Source: Lysinibacillus fusiformis
GTDB taxonomy: Bacteria > Bacillota > Bacilli > Bacillales_A > Planococcaceae
Length of the DNA stretch: 64,000 nt
Direction: 5' to 3'
NCBI RefSeq assembly: GCF_016925635.1
Contig: NZ_CP070490.1
Coordinates: forward strand, 3,044,001 to 3,108,000
Shown: positions 45,698 to 57,448 of the stretch, one piece after another
Numbering within the stretch: position 1 is the first letter of the stretch
Layout: each line of letters starts with the position of its first letter
The notes under the pieces: generated by a model
What the model was told of the DNA's origin: nothing
Seen by the model: the letters and a program-made list of their open reading frames with translations, nothing else
Databases searched by the model: none
Made by a program: the position numbers and the translations under genes

Positions 45698-45846
45698 GTC
45701 TTCTTCTATTGAAGCATTCCCACGCTATAGCAGACCTCTCACGGAAAAAGATCTGGACGATACTTTTCATTCTCTAAAAATATATGTTCACCCAATGGGC
45801 GCTACCTGCATATGATGGAGTGAAAAGAGTCGAAGGAGGAATTGCG

Positions 45847-46437
45847 CTGAAACGTTTACGACAAATCGTGACGAAAGCAGTAGTTGCCAAAGGGAAGAAG
45901 AGAACGGAAGAACGTGTGACATTATCACCAACAAATAAACCGACAAGTATTTTAGGATGCTGGGTAATCAATCACACTTGCTCTGCAAAAAGAGTCGGGA
46001 AATTTGTAGAAGTAACAGGGAAATTTGATGTCAATGTGTGGTATGCCTATAGTAATCATTCGAAAACAGCTGTGTTTTCTGAAACGATTCACTATAAAGA
46101 CAAAGTGAAGCTTCACTATCGAGAAGGTGAAATTAGCGTTGGTGATGACGTTCGTGTACGTGTGATACAAGAGCCAAATTGTATTGAAGCGATTATCTCT
46201 CCATGTGGTACGAAGTTTGAAATTGTAGTGGAACGTGAAGTAGTTGTGGAAGTAATGGGTGAAACAACAATTTGTATTAGTGTCCATCCACTAGACTATG
46301 AAGAAGATTGGAGCCTGAATGATGAGAGTTCATCTTCATCCTCATCAAGCTCTAGTTCCAGCTCATCTTCAAGTCCTGAAGGAGAAGGTAGGTATGTGTT
46401 AGAGTCTTCATCGTTTCCTGATGAACGACCAAGATAA
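45847..46437 (+). CDS. cotE: Outer spore coat morphogenetic protein CotE
   Basis: CotE organises the outer coat of the spore. The 196-residue product contains RQIVTKAVVAKGKK, NKPTSILGCWVINH, VNVWYAY and the ISPCGTKFEIVVEREVVVEVMGET core typical of CotE, then an acidic tail with a run of 16 serines. The start is unusual: AAGGAGGA (45833-45840) lies 6 bp before CTG 45847, and starting there aligns exactly with the N terminus of B. subtilis CotE (start to ITKAVVAKG). The in-frame ATG 45784 and GTG 45820 have no usable ribosome-binding site. Confidence 0.9.
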   Translation: MKRLRQIVTKAVVAKGKKRTEERVTLSPTNKPTSILGCWVINHTCSAKRVGKFVEVTGKFDVNVWYAYSNHSKTAVFSETIHYKDKVKLHYREGEISVGDDVRVRVIQEPNCIEAIISPCGTKFEIVVEREVVVEVMGETTICISVHPLDYEEDWSLNDESSSSSSSSSSSSSSSSPEGEGRYVLESSSFPDERPR

Positions 46438-46458
46438 GTTTAAAAAACATCATTTTTT

Positions 46459-46521
46459 GATACATGCGAAATGCTAGCATCTTAAAAAAGGTGAATGAAG
46501 CGTTTCGCATGTATCTTTTGT
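46459..46521 (+). terminator. Terminator after cotE
   Basis: GATACATGCGAAA (46459-46471) and TTTCGCATGTATC (46503-46515) form a perfect 13-bp stem with a long loop, followed by TTTTGTT. Confidence 0.75.
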
Positions 46522-46565
46522 TATAATAAAAATATCTATAAGGCAAGAGCGAGGGAAATAGTGAT

Positions 46566-49136
46566 ATGACAACTTATACACCAATGATGCAACAGTATCT
46601 ACAGGTAAAGGAAGATTACAAAGATGCCTTTTTATTTTTTAGATTAGGTGACTTTTATGAAATGTTTTTTGAGGATGCTATCAATGCCTCACAAATTTTA
46701 GAGATTACATTAACAAGCCGAGATGCAGGCGCAAAAGAGCGAATACCAATGTGCGGTGTGCCGCATCATTCGGCTAAAAATTATATTGAAACACTTGTGC
46801 AAAAAGGCTATAAAGTGGCCGTTTGTGAACAAACAGAAGATCCAAAGCAAGCAAAAGGTGTGGTCAAACGTGAAGTGGTTCGGCTTATCACACCAGGAAC
46901 AATTATGGAAGGGAAGGCACTTGATGGTAAATCCAATCATTTTATTGGCGCGGCAGAGCAACTAGATGCCACAACATTTGGCTACGCTTATTTAGATTTA
47001 TCAACAGGTGAAGCAGTGGCGTCGTCTATTGAAGGCGATGGGAAAGCATTATTAATGCAAATGCAGGCTTATGGTATTCGAGAGCTTATTGTAACGGATA
47101 GTTTGCAGCTATTGTTAGCAGAGCATGCCGTCAATGCTGGTATCGTGCTTTCGATTGAAGTGAATGAAATGTCTATGGACAAAGCAGCAAGCTATTTAGA
47201 AGCTGTACCACAACCGTTACAAATTGCGTGTCTTCGCTTGTTAGCTTATATCGATCAAACGCAAATGCGATCTTTATCACATATTCAAGCATTTACGTTT
47301 AATGAAATCAAAGATTATTTACGCATTGATTCTAGCTCTAAGCGAAATTTAGAGCTTATTCAATCGATTCGTGGTGGAGATCAAAAAGGGACACTTTTAT
47401 GGCTATTAGATGACACCGTGACAGCGATGGGTGGGCGAAAATTAAAACAATGGCTACACCAGCCGCTTGCCACACGTTCAGCTATAGAAGCTAGACTAGC
47501 GATTGTTACGGATTTATTGGAAGAATATTTTATACGAACAGAGCTCCAAGCATCCTTAAAACAAGTATATGATTTAGAGCGGTTGGCTGGTCGTGTTGCT
47601 TTTGGCAATGTGGGTGGACGAGATTTAGCCCAGCTGCGTGATTCTTTACGCCAAGTACCGGCTATTCAGCAACAGTTGATGGGGTCAAATAAAGAAACAT
47701 TACAGCAATTAGGTGTGGAACTTGATACATGTACAGATGTCGAGGAACTGTTAGCAAAAGCGATTACAGATAATCCACCTATTACCATTAAAGAAGGGGA
47801 TGTCATCCGTGATGGCTATAATGAACGCTTAGACGAACTGCGCTATGCTGCTCGTAATGGTAAGGATTGGATTGCCCAGCTTGAACAAGAAGAGCGTGTG
47901 AAAACGGGGATTAAAAATTTAAAAATAGGCTATAATCGCATTTTTGGTTACTACATTGAAATTACAAAATCAAATATTCATTTAGCGGATTTAACACGCT
48001 ATGAGCGCAAACAAACGCTGGCGAATGCGGAGCGCTATATTACACAGGAACTAAAAGAAAAAGAAGCATTGATTTTAAATGCTGAAGAAGAAAGCTTAAC
48101 ATTAGAGTACAACCTGTTTGTGGAAATTCGTGATGCATTAAAAGCTTATATTCCACGTGTCCAAGCACTGGCAGCAAGCATTAGTGAGCTAGATGTTTTA
48201 CTAAGCTTTGCGAGCGTCTCAGAAAAATACCGTTTTACGAAACCAGAATTTCATGGTGGACGTGCCCTAGAAATTATTGAAGGACGCCATCCTGTAGTTG
48301 AAAAAATGCTGAATAAGCAAATGTATGTGCCAAACGATTGTGTGCTAGAAGAGCAGAACAATATGATGCTTATTACAGGGCCGAATATGTCTGGTAAAAG
48401 TACTTATATGCGTCAAGTAGCATTAATTGTTGTCATGGCGCAAATGGGCTGCTATGTACCTGCTGAAAAAGCAAAATTGCCTATTACCGATCAAATTTTT
48501 ACTCGAATTGGAGCGGCCGATGATTTAGCAGCAGGGCAATCTACATTTATGGTGGAGATGCTTGAATCGCAACATGCTATTATGCATGCAACGAAAAATA
48601 GCTTGATGCTATTTGATGAAATTGGACGTGGAACATCAACCTATGATGGTATGAGTTTGGCACAATCGATGATGGAGTATATTCATGACAAAATTGGAGC
48701 AAATACGTTATTTTCTACGCACTATCATGAATTGACAGCACTTGAAAAGGATTTGCCACGCTTACAAAATGTGCATGTTTCGGCCACTGAAAAAAATGGT
48801 ACGGTCGTTTTCCTGCATAAGGTGAAAAAAGGCGCGGCTGATAAATCCTATGGTATCCATGTGGCACAACTTGCTCAATTACCAGAAGAAATTTTAGCTA
48901 GAGCACGTGTATTACTTGAGAACTTTGAGGCAGGGAAAGAGGTAGTTGCCGAAACACAGGTGATAGCTGAACAACCAGTGCAGATGTCTTTATTTGCAGA
49001 AGCAGAGCCGCTTTCACCAGCCGAGGCAGAGGTGCTAAAGAAATTAGAAAAGGTAAATATTTTAGGTACATCACCAATGCAGGCGATGAATATTTTATAT
49101 GAGCTACAGCAAGAGCTAGTGAACGCTAAAAAATAA
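46566..49136 (+). CDS. mutS: DNA mismatch repair protein MutS
   Basis: The 856-residue protein recognises mismatches. The mismatch-wedge motif FFRLGDFYEMF is near the N terminus (the FxE element). The C-terminal ATPase has Walker A GPNMSGKST from residue 605, Walker B LMLFDEIGRGTSTYDG and STHYHEL. The C terminus includes VQMSLFAEAEP, a likely sliding-clamp binding motif (Q-x2-L/M-x-L-F type). It forms an operon with mutL. Confidence 0.98.
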   Translation: MTTYTPMMQQYLQVKEDYKDAFLFFRLGDFYEMFFEDAINASQILEITLTSRDAGAKERIPMCGVPHHSAKNYIETLVQKGYKVAVCEQTEDPKQAKGVVKREVVRLITPGTIMEGKALDGKSNHFIGAAEQLDATTFGYAYLDLSTGEAVASSIEGDGKALLMQMQAYGIRELIVTDSLQLLLAEHAVNAGIVLSIEVNEMSMDKAASYLEAVPQPLQIACLRLLAYIDQTQMRSLSHIQAFTFNEIKDYLRIDSSSKRNLELIQSIRGGDQKGTLLWLLDDTVTAMGGRKLKQWLHQPLATRSAIEARLAIVTDLLEEYFIRTELQASLKQVYDLERLAGRVAFGNVGGRDLAQLRDSLRQVPAIQQQLMGSNKETLQQLGVELDTCTDVEELLAKAITDNPPITIKEGDVIRDGYNERLDELRYAARNGKDWIAQLEQEERVKTGIKNLKIGYNRIFGYYIEITKSNIHLADLTRYERKQTLANAERYITQELKEKEALILNAEEESLTLEYNLFVEIRDALKAYIPRVQALAASISELDVLLSFASVSEKYRFTKPEFHGGRALEIIEGRHPVVEKMLNKQMYVPNDCVLEEQNNMMLITGPNMSGKSTYMRQVALIVVMAQMGCYVPAEKAKLPITDQIFTRIGAADDLAAGQSTFMVEMLESQHAIMHATKNSLMLFDEIGRGTSTYDGMSLAQSMMEYIHDKIGANTLFSTHYHELTALEKDLPRLQNVHVSATEKNGTVVFLHKVKKGAADKSYGIHVAQLAQLPEEILARARVLLENFEAGKEVVAETQVIAEQPVQMSLFAEAEPLSPAEAEVLKKLEKVNILGTSPMQAMNILYELQQELVNAKK

Positions 49137-49151
49137 AGGAGTGATACGTTA

Positions 49152-51014
49152 GTGGGAAACATACAAATTATGGACGAATGGCTATCCAATAAAATCGCAG
49201 CAGGAGAGGTAGTAGAAAGACCAGCTTCTGTTGTCAAAGAGCTAGTGGAAAATGCTATTGATGCTGGAAGTACGTCCATTGATGTTTTTTTACTAGAAGC
49301 GGGTCTCACTTCCATTCAAGTAATAGATAATGGTAGCGGTATGGATGAAGAGGATGCAGTAATATCATTCTCTCGTCATGCTACTAGTAAAATTCATCAA
49401 GAACATGATTTATTCCGTATTCGAACACTTGGCTTCCGTGGCGAGGCTTTAGCATCTATCGCCTCTGTTTCCAAAATGACATTGATTACATCAAATGGTG
49501 AATCTGGTACTCATTTAGAGCTTGAAGGTGGACATATCCTCACTCATAAGCCTGGTCCGTTGCGCAAAGGGACTGATTTAACAGTATCACAGCTATTCTT
49601 TAATACACCCGCCCGCTTAAAATATATGAAAACCATTCAAACCGAACTTGGGCATACAATAGACCTGATGAATCGCCTCGCACTTGGTAACCCACAAATT
49701 GCATTTAGATTACTGCATAATGGTCAACAATTACTGCAAACAAATGGTCGAGGAGATGTACAACAAGTACTTGCTGCTATTTATGGTGTACATAATGCCA
49801 AGAAAATGGTGTCATTTCAAGGCGAGTCATATGATTATCGAATTTCTGGCTTTGTAACCTTACCAGAGGTAACACGTGCTTCTAAAAATTATATGTCCCT
49901 ATTTGTCAATGGTCGCTGGGTCAAGCATTATTTAGTACAAAAGGCTATTGTCGATGCCTATCATACGTATTTACCTATTGAGCGTTTTCCAATAGTTGTT
50001 CTTTATATAGAGGGTGATCCCTACTTAACAGATGTGAATGTGCATCCTGCAAAACATCAAATTCGTTTAAGTAAAGAGCCTGAGCTTTTGAAGTTAATAG
50101 AAGAAACCATTCGTGAAAAGATACGCAACATTATTCGAGTCCCACAAATGGAGAAGAAAGAAAAAATCGTTAAACCAGTTACGGAGCAATTAAATATTTG
50201 GAAGCCTGCCCCTAAGATTAATGTGGAGAAAATGAATGCCATCGTAGAAAAACTTTATGATGTCCAAACCATTCAAGAAAACAATCGTGAACAGATAGTG
50301 GAGCCTATGCCTATTTCTACTGTTCAGGAGGAAAGTTGGCAGCCAACACCACAAATGGACGCTGAAACAGTTGATGAAGTAACGATCGTTGCACATTCGG
50401 AAGTATTGGAAGAGGCACCTACGAAGGAACCTTTTCCTGAACTAGAAGTAGTAGGGCAAATCCATGGCACATACATTGTCGCGCAAATGGAGGATGGTTT
50501 TTACTTAATTGATCAGCATGCCGCACAGGAACGCATTAAATACGAATTTTTCCGTGAAAAAGTCGGTCAAGTCAATCCTCATGAACGTCAGGCATTATTG
50601 TTGCCACTAACATTCCATTATGCAGCTGATGAGGCACTGATATTAAGAGAGCACAAGCATGAGTTAGAAGCTGTAGGCGTATTCTTAGAGGAATTTGGAC
50701 AGTCATCTTTCGTTGTGCGTGAGCATCCGAGCTGGTTCCCACAAGGGGAGGAACAGGAAATCATAGAGGATTTAATTGAACAGGTGCTGACAACTAAAAA
50801 GGCTGATATCAAAAAACTACGTGAGGCAGCAGCGATTATGATGAGCTGTAAGAAATCGATCAAAGCCAATCATTATTTAACAAAAGAACAAATGGAAATA
50901 TTGCTACGAGATTTACGCAATGCAGATAATCCATTTACATGCCCACACGGACGTCCAGTGCTTATCCATTTTACATCATATGAAGTGGAAAAAATGTTCA
51001 AACGGGTTATGTAA
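49152..51014 (+). CDS. mutL: DNA mismatch repair endonuclease MutL
   Basis: The 620-residue protein has a GHKL ATPase N terminus ([31 protein letters not shown]) and a C-terminal endonuclease domain with DQHA-x2-E-x4-E beginning at Asp454 and CPHGRP near the C terminus. MutL here is therefore nicking-competent, as expected for bacteria lacking MutH. The linker (about residues 335-430) is acidic. The start is GTG with AAAGGAGTG upstream, 15 bp after mutS. Confidence 0.97.
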   Translation: MGNIQIMDEWLSNKIAAGEVVERPASVVKELVENAIDAGSTSIDVFLLEAGLTSIQVIDNGSGMDEEDAVISFSRHATSKIHQEHDLFRIRTLGFRGEALASIASVSKMTLITSNGESGTHLELEGGHILTHKPGPLRKGTDLTVSQLFFNTPARLKYMKTIQTELGHTIDLMNRLALGNPQIAFRLLHNGQQLLQTNGRGDVQQVLAAIYGVHNAKKMVSFQGESYDYRISGFVTLPEVTRASKNYMSLFVNGRWVKHYLVQKAIVDAYHTYLPIERFPIVVLYIEGDPYLTDVNVHPAKHQIRLSKEPELLKLIEETIREKIRNIIRVPQMEKKEKIVKPVTEQLNIWKPAPKINVEKMNAIVEKLYDVQTIQENNREQIVEPMPISTVQEESWQPTPQMDAETVDEVTIVAHSEVLEEAPTKEPFPELEVVGQIHGTYIVAQMEDGFYLIDQHAAQERIKYEFFREKVGQVNPHERQALLLPLTFHYAADEALILREHKHELEAVGVFLEEFGQSSFVVREHPSWFPQGEEQEIIEDLIEQVLTTKKADIKKLREAAAIMMSCKKSIKANHYLTKEQMEILLRDLRNADNPFTCPHGRPVLIHFTSYEVEKMFKRVM

Positions 51015-51017
51015 TGA

Positions 51018-52526
<1,509 letters not shown>

Positions 52527-52544
52527 CTATTGGGGGAGAAAGGT

Positions 52545-54191
52545 ATGTTTTCATTTGAGCAGCGACCAAAAATTTTATATTATCTAGAGCACTATAGCTT
52601 TGACGTATTAGTCATTGGTGGTGGTATTACAGGTGCAGGAATTGCATTAGATGCCGCATCAAGAGGCCTTTCTGTCGCATTAATTGATATGCAGGATTTT
52701 TCAGCTGGTACGTCGAGCCGATCAACCAAACTGATTCACGGTGGCCTGCGGTATTTAAAGCAATTTGACGTAGGAGTTGTAGTGGAAGTTGGGCGAGAGC
52801 GTGAAATCGTTTATGATAATGCGGTACATGTGACAACGCCTGAAAAAATGCTATTACCTTTATATAAAAAGGGTTCGCTTGGTCCATTCACAACATCTAT
52901 GGCACTAAAGGTCTATGATCGCTTGGCGGGTGTCAAAAAACATGAACGTAGAACGATGTTAAACGCCCAAGAAACCCTAGCATTAGAGCCTTTGCTTAAT
53001 CAAGATGGATTGGTTGGTGGCGGCTACTATGTAGAATACCGTACAGATGATGCCCGTCTGACAATTGAAGTATTAAAAAAGGCTGCAGAATATGGAGCAC
53101 TTTGCCTCAATTATGCAGAAATGGCGGAATTTATCTACGACAAGAAAAAGCTTGTTGGCATTAAAGTGAAGGATCATGTAACGGGTAACATACTCGATGT
53201 CCATGCCGCACAAATTGTAAATGCGACAGGCCCTTGGGTTGATGACGTACGACAAAAAGATAAAGTAGCAGATAACAAGCAATTACGTCTGACAAAGGGC
53301 GTTCATATTGTCCTCAAACAGAAGGATTTTCCACTAAAGCAAGCTGTTTATTTTGATATTGTCGATGGACGCATGGCCTTTGCTATTCCTCGAGATGGCA
53401 AAACCTATGTAGGGACGACGGATACTGTTTTTGAGGGTAATCCTGTACATCCAGTGGCAACACAGCAAGATGTGGATTATTTAATTGAGGCAGCTAAAAA
53501 GGTCTTTCCAACAGCTACTATTACAAGAGAAACAATTGAATCCTCCTGGGCAGGCGTACGACCACTAATTTATGAAAAAGGCAAGGACCCATCTGAAATT
53601 TCAAGAAAAGATGAAATTTGGACAGCGCCCAGTGGTTTAATGACGATTGCTGGTGGCAAGCTCACAGGCTATCGCCAAATGGCTGAAACGATTGTCGATA
53701 AAATTGTGAAGGCACGTCGTTACAAGCATGCGAGTGCCTGTTTAACTCGTGAGCTAGCACTTTCTGGCGCAAAAGGAATCAACGCTATTAATTTCCCTGA
53801 TTATATTGCCTATAAAGCACGAGAAGGTGTACAATACGGCTTAAATTATGATGAAGCCAAACAGCTTGTACAAAAGTATGGCACGAATGTAGATGCCTTA
53901 TTTGATCGTGTGAAATTTTTACATGAACATGGCAGTACAATGCCTCTTGCCCTACATGCTATGCTACTGTATGGCATAGAAGCCGAAATGATCTATACAC
54001 CTAGCGACTTCTTTATTCGTCGTACGGGCTTATTATACTTTGATATTGAAGCAGTAAAGCTTTATAAGCAGCAAGTGATTCAGGTGATGCAACAACGCTT
54101 GAATTATACAGAGGAACAAAAAAACAGGTATATTGCTGAATTAGAGCAAGCCATTATCGATGCAACAAATTTTGTGAAAGAAGGGGAGTAA
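52545..54191 (+). CDS. glpD: Aerobic glycerol-3-phosphate dehydrogenase
   Basis: The 548-residue FAD-dependent membrane-associated enzyme oxidises glycerol 3-phosphate to dihydroxyacetone phosphate and feeds electrons to menaquinone. The FAD motif GGGITGAGIALDAASRG is near residue 27, with SSRSTKLIHGGLRYL following. ATG 52545 is chosen because GGGGGAG lies 6 bp upstream. It follows glpK by 18 bp and precedes a lipase-like gene by 3 bp; the three may release and use glycerol from acylglycerols. Confidence 0.95.
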   Translation: MFSFEQRPKILYYLEHYSFDVLVIGGGITGAGIALDAASRGLSVALIDMQDFSAGTSSRSTKLIHGGLRYLKQFDVGVVVEVGREREIVYDNAVHVTTPEKMLLPLYKKGSLGPFTTSMALKVYDRLAGVKKHERRTMLNAQETLALEPLLNQDGLVGGGYYVEYRTDDARLTIEVLKKAAEYGALCLNYAEMAEFIYDKKKLVGIKVKDHVTGNILDVHAAQIVNATGPWVDDVRQKDKVADNKQLRLTKGVHIVLKQKDFPLKQAVYFDIVDGRMAFAIPRDGKTYVGTTDTVFEGNPVHPVATQQDVDYLIEAAKKVFPTATITRETIESSWAGVRPLIYEKGKDPSEISRKDEIWTAPSGLMTIAGGKLTGYRQMAETIVDKIVKARRYKHASACLTRELALSGAKGINAINFPDYIAYKAREGVQYGLNYDEAKQLVQKYGTNVDALFDRVKFLHEHGSTMPLALHAMLLYGIEAEMIYTPSDFFIRRTGLLYFDIEAVKLYKQQVIQVMQQRLNYTEEQKNRYIAELEQAIIDATNFVKEGE

Positions 54192-54194
54192 GAG

Positions 54195-55112
54195 ATGGAG
54201 CGTTATATTCAAATGTCGGATGAACATTTTGTCTTCACTCGAACATTGGAGCCTTCAACGCCATGTATTGGACATATTCACATTTTGCATGGCATGGCAG
54301 AGCACAGTGGGCGCTATTTAACATTTGCGAAAACACTCAACGCAGCAGGCTATGTCGTGACGATGCACGATCATCGTGGACATGGTGAAACGGCAGCTTA
54401 TAATGGAACATTAGGCTTCTTTGCTGAAGAAAACGGCTTTGAGCGTGTTGTAAAAGATGCTCATGAGGTGATCACACAATTACATGCATTGTACGCTGAT
54501 GTACCATTAATTCTTTTTGGTCATAGTATGGGGTCTTTCATTACTAGACGCTATATTCAACTATACGGAGAGCAAGTAGACAATGTTATTCTCTGTGGTA
54601 CTGGAAATGTGACAGCCTTACATGCTGTTGGAAATATTTTAGCTAAGGCATTAGCAAAGGGGCTAGGGAAAGAAACTGAAAGTAAGCTGTTAAATCAACT
54701 GAGTTTTGGTAGCTTTAATAAACAATTTCCGAATCCAAAGACTGCCTATGACTGGTTATGTTCAGTTCAACAAGAGGTGCAAAAGTATATAGACGATCCC
54801 TATTGTGGCTTTATTCCAACGAATCAATTTTTTGTAGATTTAACAACGGGCTTTGCAACACTAAATCGTAAAAAAGAATTAGCAAGAGTAAGAAAAGATC
54901 TTCCTATTCTCTTGATAAGTGGCAGTAAAGATCCCGTCGGTGAACAGGGGCTAGGCGTTTACACAGTTGCTGAACAGTTAGCAGCGGTGGGCATAGAGGA
55001 TGTAACGGTTTATTTATTCGAGGATAAACGACATGAAATTTTAAATGAAGACAATCAAGAAGCAGTCTTTCAAGTTTTAATACGGTGGTTAGAAAAATAT
55101 GATAGAAATTAA
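54195..55112 (+). CDS. Alpha/beta hydrolase, monoacylglycerol-lipase-like
   Basis: The 305-residue serine hydrolase (Hydrolase_4 type) has the oxyanion region [13 protein letters not shown], the nucleophile elbow GHSMGS near residue 115, and the acid and base in ISGSKDPVG and [10 protein letters not shown]. There is no signal peptide. It lies 3 bp after glpD, so hydrolysis of monoacylglycerol to glycerol for GlpK/GlpD is an attractive but unproven role. Its 3' end overlaps miaA by 14 bp. Confidence 0.85.
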   Translation: MERYIQMSDEHFVFTRTLEPSTPCIGHIHILHGMAEHSGRYLTFAKTLNAAGYVVTMHDHRGHGETAAYNGTLGFFAEENGFERVVKDAHEVITQLHALYADVPLILFGHSMGSFITRRYIQLYGEQVDNVILCGTGNVTALHAVGNILAKALAKGLGKETESKLLNQLSFGSFNKQFPNPKTAYDWLCSVQQEVQKYIDDPYCGFIPTNQFFVDLTTGFATLNRKKELARVRKDLPILLISGSKDPVGEQGLGVYTVAEQLAAVGIEDVTVYLFEDKRHEILNEDNQEAVFQVLIRWLEKYDRN

Positions 55113-56001
55113 ATTACAGCAGGCAGAGGTCATAGCGATTGTGGGACCGACTGCCTCTGGTAAAACGGCTTTAAGCATTGAATTGGCAAAGAAATATAAC
55201 GGTGAAGTCATTAATGGTGACTCTATGCAAATATATAAAGGGCTCGATATCGGGACAGCTAAAATTACGGAAGAAGAGATGGAGGGCATTCCTCATCATT
55301 TACTAAGTTTTTTAGAGCCGACAGCATCTTTTTCAGTGGCAGACTATCAAAAATTGGTACGCGCAAAGATTGCGGAAATTCAATCTCGTCAAAAATTACC
55401 TATTATAGTAGGAGGCTCAGGCTTATATGTACAAGCTGTCCTCTATGATTTCCAATTTACTGATGAAAAAGTAGATGAGCGAGCACGTAAAGCCTACTAT
55501 GAGGAATTAGCAAAGCTTGGCCCTAAGGCAATGCATGACAAATTAAAACAACTAGACCCTCAAGCAGCGGAGACAATTCATCCAAATAATACACGACGTG
55601 TTATTCGTGCATTAGAAATGCTGGAATTAAGCGGTGTCTCGAAAGCAGCCGAAGCACAAAATCGAGGGGAAGTACCCCTTTATAAGCATGTTATTTTGGG
55701 ACTAGGTCAAAATATGTCTCGTGAGGTGCTTTATGACCGCATTAACCGTCGTGTTGATTTGATGATGGAAAATGGCCTTTTGGAAGAGGTAAAGGGATTA
55801 TGGCAGCAAAATATCCGAGGTGTGCAGTCTATACAAGCCATTGGGTATAAGGAATTATATGATTATTTGGATGGCAAATGTACCCTAGAAGCAGCCATTG
55901 ATAGCTTAAAACAAAATTCCCGTCGCTATGCAAAAAGACAGCTTACTTATTTCCGCAATAAAATGGATATCCATTTTATTACGGCAGATGACCGATTATA
56001 A
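55099..56001 (+). CDS. miaA: tRNA dimethylallyltransferase
   Basis: The 300-residue enzyme transfers dimethylallyl to A37 of tRNAs, the substrate step for MiaB. The P-loop is [17 protein letters not shown] at the N terminus. [19 protein letters not shown] and [13 protein letters not shown] follow, and the [13 protein letters not shown] motif is near the C terminus. It starts inside the end of the hydrolase gene and is followed by hfq, its conserved neighbour. Confidence 0.97.
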   Translation: MIEIKLQQAEVIAIVGPTASGKTALSIELAKKYNGEVINGDSMQIYKGLDIGTAKITEEEMEGIPHHLLSFLEPTASFSVADYQKLVRAKIAEIQSRQKLPIIVGGSGLYVQAVLYDFQFTDEKVDERARKAYYEELAKLGPKAMHDKLKQLDPQAAETIHPNNTRRVIRALEMLELSGVSKAAEAQNRGEVPLYKHVILGLGQNMSREVLYDRINRRVDLMMENGLLEEVKGLWQQNIRGVQSIQAIGYKELYDYLDGKCTLEAAIDSLKQNSRRYAKRQLTYFRNKMDIHFITADDRL

Positions 56002-56031
56002 GAATAAAGAAAAATTTCTAAAAATTACTAA

Positions 56032-56059
56032 TTGATAAATTGGTAGAACGTGCTACTAT
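56032..56059 (+). promoter_or_regulatory. Candidate hfq promoter
   Basis: TTGATA (56032-56037) and TACTAT (56054-56059) are spaced 16 bp, 40 bp before the hfq start. Confidence 0.5.
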
Positions 56060-56098
56060 AGGAATGAAGAGGTAGAAAGTTAGTAGGGAGGCTATTTG

Positions 56099-56329
56099 AT
56101 GAAATCAATCAACTTGCAAGATACGTTCTTGAACCAACTACGAAAAAACAGTGTTTTTGTAACTGTATTTCTGTTAAACGGATTTCAGTTAAAAGGGACT
56201 GTGAAATCATATGATAATTTTACAGTTTTACTGCTGGATGCTGACAATAAGCAGCACCTAATCTACAAGCACGCCATTTCTACATTCGTTCCAGCAAAAC
56301 AAATAGAATTTTTAGAGACAGAAGTATAA
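56099..56329 (+). CDS. hfq: RNA chaperone Hfq
   Basis: The 76-residue Sm-like protein has Sm1 ([20 protein letters not shown]) and Sm2 ([13 protein letters not shown], with the YKH signature). It forms a hexameric ring that binds RNA. ATG 56099 follows AGGGAGG at 8 bp; the preceding TTG codon is less likely. It is followed by a terminator. Confidence 0.96.
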   Translation: MKSINLQDTFLNQLRKNSVFVTVFLLNGFQLKGTVKSYDNFTVLLLDADNKQHLIYKHAISTFVPAKQIEFLETEV

Positions 56330-56340
56330 AAAGATTGTTA

Positions 56341-56376
56341 AACAGTTAGTGTTCTCCACACTGGCTGTTTTTTTTG
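56341..56376 (+). terminator. Terminator after hfq
   Basis: AACAG-TT-AGTG pairs with CACT-GG-CTGTT (G-T wobbles) around a 7-nt loop, followed by a run of eight T. Confidence 0.85.
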
Positions 56377-56425
56377 CTACAAGCTATAATGATAGTGGAA
56401 TTTGATATTTTGGAGGACAAAGTTA

Positions 56426-56728
56426 ATGAAAACAATGGAAACAACACAATTATTAGATCTTTTAGATGCAAATGAGGACCTATATATTATTGATGTTCGT
56501 GAAGAAGATGAAGTAGCACACGGCATGATTCCAGGCGCTCAGCATATTGCACTTGGAACAATCCCTGAACGTTTAGAGGAATTAGATGTAGAAAAGCCAT
56601 ATATTATTGTGTGTAAGGCTGGTGCTCGTTCTGCCAACGCCTGTGCTTACTTAGAGGCACAAGGATTTGATGTAACAAACCTTGAAGGCGGCATGCTGGC
56701 TTATGATGGAGAATTAGAATTTAAATAA
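56426..56728 (+). CDS. Single-domain rhodanese-like sulfurtransferase
   Basis: The 100-residue protein has YIIDVREEDEVAHGMIPGAQHI and the active-site loop CKAGARS with its catalytic cysteine near residue 63. It ends with the GFDVTNLEGGMLAY helix-strand typical of the family. It is probably a cytosolic persulfide carrier. ATG 56426 follows TGGAGGA at 8 bp. A terminator follows. Confidence 0.9.
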   Translation: MKTMETTQLLDLLDANEDLYIIDVREEDEVAHGMIPGAQHIALGTIPERLEELDVEKPYIIVCKAGARSANACAYLEAQGFDVTNLEGGMLAYDGELEFK

Positions 56729-56735
56729 ACCATGA

Positions 56736-56770
56736 AAAAAGAAAGAGCATATACTCTTTCTTTTTTTATG
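56736..56770 (+). terminator. Terminator after the rhodanese gene
   Basis: AAAGAAAGAG and CTCTTTCTTT form a 10-bp stem with a 6-nt loop, followed by T residues. Confidence 0.85.
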
Positions 56771-56821
56771 TTGTTGAAAAAAATCGTGTCACTAGCAGAA
56801 AAAGACCTTTTGGCAAGGTAA

Positions 56822-56930
56822 GGGGTTGATTTCCGCTCTGCCAGCGTCCTTTCCAGGGGGCGTCCGAGGAGCTTTCCCTCACTAGCGTTCGCCCACAGGA
56901 AAGCAAGTAGCCTGCAACGGAAACCATTTT
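56822..56930. repeat. GC-rich imperfect inverted-repeat element
   Basis: The stretch is far richer in G and C than its surroundings. It begins GGTTGATTTCCG and ends CGGAAACC, and inside carries CTTTCC-AGGGGGCG paired with CGCCC-ACAGGAAAG, so almost the whole length can fold as one hairpin. It has no coding character. It resembles, from memory, multi-copy intergenic elements of Bacillaceae; copy number cannot be checked here. Confidence 0.65.
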
Positions 56931-56968
56931 CACCTTTCACAAAAAAGCTATTGCTGGTTTTGTTTTTC

Positions 56969-57326
56969 TTATGCTTGTTTTTTCAGGGAGTCCATGATGA
57001 AATTAAAATTCTCCTCAAAATTTTTGTAGAGATGAACATTTTTTTGTCCCTGCACCTTTGAAGCATAGCTAGCAAAGTTTAGACCAGCGCCATAAATTTG
57101 TAGTGCTCCATTCGCCAAATCACCCTTTTGGAGAAGCTCAATGCCGTCTTTCAAGAAATTTTGACTCTCCTCGAAATGACACTCCGTAATGTATTTATCA
57201 CCACTATGAAATAACTTTAAGTTTTCTAGTATTTTATTTGCTGTCTCTTCATTGATTAATTTTACGAGCTGGGCAATGCGTTTCACAGGTTTCAGCAATG
57301 GCGTTTCTTAATTCGTTTGCATTCAT
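56969..57326 (-). pseudogene. Small hypothetical protein gene with a one-base frameshift
   Basis: On the minus strand AGGGGAAG and ATG (57326-57324) open MNANELRNAIAET, but the frame then breaks. The long downstream frame continues VKRIAQLVKLINEE... to the stop at 56969. Removing one base (about 57287; ACCTGTG to ACCGTG on the minus strand) joins both parts into one smooth helical protein of about 118 residues. Either the gene is broken or there is a sequencing error. The family was not recognised. Confidence 0.65.
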
Positions 57327-57448
57327 CGTATCTTCCCCTAACTTTTCATCGTTTTATTACTTGCTGAACCTTACCCTAATTTTAATATTTTAAATCCCGA
57401 ATTTTCAGAAATATGTTATGATTATAGTGAATGAAGGAGGGATTTTGT

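Noticed and set aside
45809-45816. Sigma-E-like -10 (CATATGAT) for cotE
   Set aside because: It resembles a sigma-E -10 at a sensible distance, but no matching -35 is visible at the required spacing.
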